From the NCBI GenBank assembly GCA_029780695.1, contig JAKOYD010000131.1, forward strand, positions 1 to 64,000: DNA of 64,000 bases, in the 5' to 3' direction. The translations under genes and the position numbers were made by a program. Positions 63,863-64,000 of this stretch are shown one piece after another. Source of the stretch: Pseudomonadota bacterium (GTDB lineage Bacteria > Pseudomonadota > Gammaproteobacteria > Burkholderiales > Burkholderiaceae_C). The notes under the pieces were generated by a model. That model did no database searches. It was given only the letters and a program-made list of their open reading frames with translations, and had not been told where the DNA came from. The number at the start of each line of letters is the position of its first letter. The stretch's first letter is position 1.

Positions 63863-64000
63863 TCATCTGCCTTCCGGCGCCCGGCTGGCCCAGGCCCACA
63901 GCGCCAGGCCGGCCACCATCATGGGCACGCACAGCCACTGCCCCATGCTCATGCCCAGGGCCAGCAGGCCCAGGTGCGCGTCGGGCTGGCGAAAGTATTC
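63863..64000 (-). CDS. lgt: Prolipoprotein diacylglyceryl transferase, C-terminal part
   Basis: The last 45 residues of a gene that enters from the right edge. Hand translation gives [20 protein letters not shown], then [20 protein letters not shown] and [14 protein letters not shown] and [10 protein letters not shown] closely match Lgt (E. coli EFFRQPD and MGQILSLPM). Lgt transfers diacylglycerol to the lipobox Cys of prolipoproteins in the inner membrane. The catalytic HGGL and Arg residues lie outside the window. It reads in the same direction as the malonate operon. Confidence 0.93.
   Translation of the reverse strand, partial: EYFRQPDAHLGLLALGMSMGQWLCVPMMVAGLALWAWASRAPEGR

Overview
The window is high-GC DNA from a betaproteobacterium, most likely a member of the Comamonadaceae (Acidovorax/Ottowia-like). 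The gene orders gloB / methyltransferase-rnhA, dnaX-ybaB-recR with the SRP RNA gene nearby, and ccoISNOQPGH support this, as do the many Bug-type tripartite tricarboxylate transporter (TTT) receptors and the dispersed GAGCCTGTCGAAG and ATAGCT...GCGCTTG repeats. I ran no database search, so the assignment is by inspection. The region looks like ordinary chromosome: no phage, IS transposase, CRISPR array, tRNA or rRNA was seen.

Layout. 1-8.2 kb: end of a glycerophosphodiesterase, a P-II regulator with NAD synthetase, a FemAB-like acetyltransferase, a DUF2868/DUF3482-GTPase pair and soluble pyrophosphatase (ppa). 8.4-11 kb: a membrane proton pyrophosphatase (hppA), divergent from ppa, carrying a Met-rich linker and an OmpA-like tail. 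11-17 kb: MFS permease, Mpo1-like protein, aldehyde dehydrogenase, a heme-less DUF1924 protein, rubredoxin, an SDR and a TlpA-like protein. 17.4-22 kb: molybdenum cofactor genes moaA, mobA and moeA with a GNAT gene and a 42-bp tandem repeat array. 22-31 kb: Bug receptor/IclR, a self-sufficient P450-reductase fusion, thioredoxin, a CusF-like protein, LysR/MFS and a PaaK-like ligase. 31-40 kb: phaC, phoD and an RND efflux pair. 40-49 kb: rnhA, methyltransferase, gloB, mltD, an orphan ABC receptor, recR, ybaB, dnaX and ffs. 49-58 kb: the complete cbb3 oxidase locus and a universal stress protein. 58-64 kb: a malonate utilisation operon (malonyl-CoA decarboxylase, TTT receptor, enoyl-CoA hydratase, malonyl-CoA synthetase) and the end of lgt.

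Three themes stand out. First, two unrelated proton-motive machines, HppA and the cbb3 subunit CcoP, end in OmpA-like domains that are about 70% identical to each other by eye; both tails are predicted to be periplasmic. Second, FNR/ANR-type boxes of the form TTGAC-N4-GTCAA lie in front of ccoN, between ccoI and uspA, and in front of phaC, with -10-like hexamers at class II spacing, which suggests one low-oxygen regulon. Third, a palindromic repeat with ATAGCT and GCGCTTG/CAAGCGC modules recurs all along the window, and at four places it lies in frame inside conserved genes, much like Rickettsia palindromic elements.
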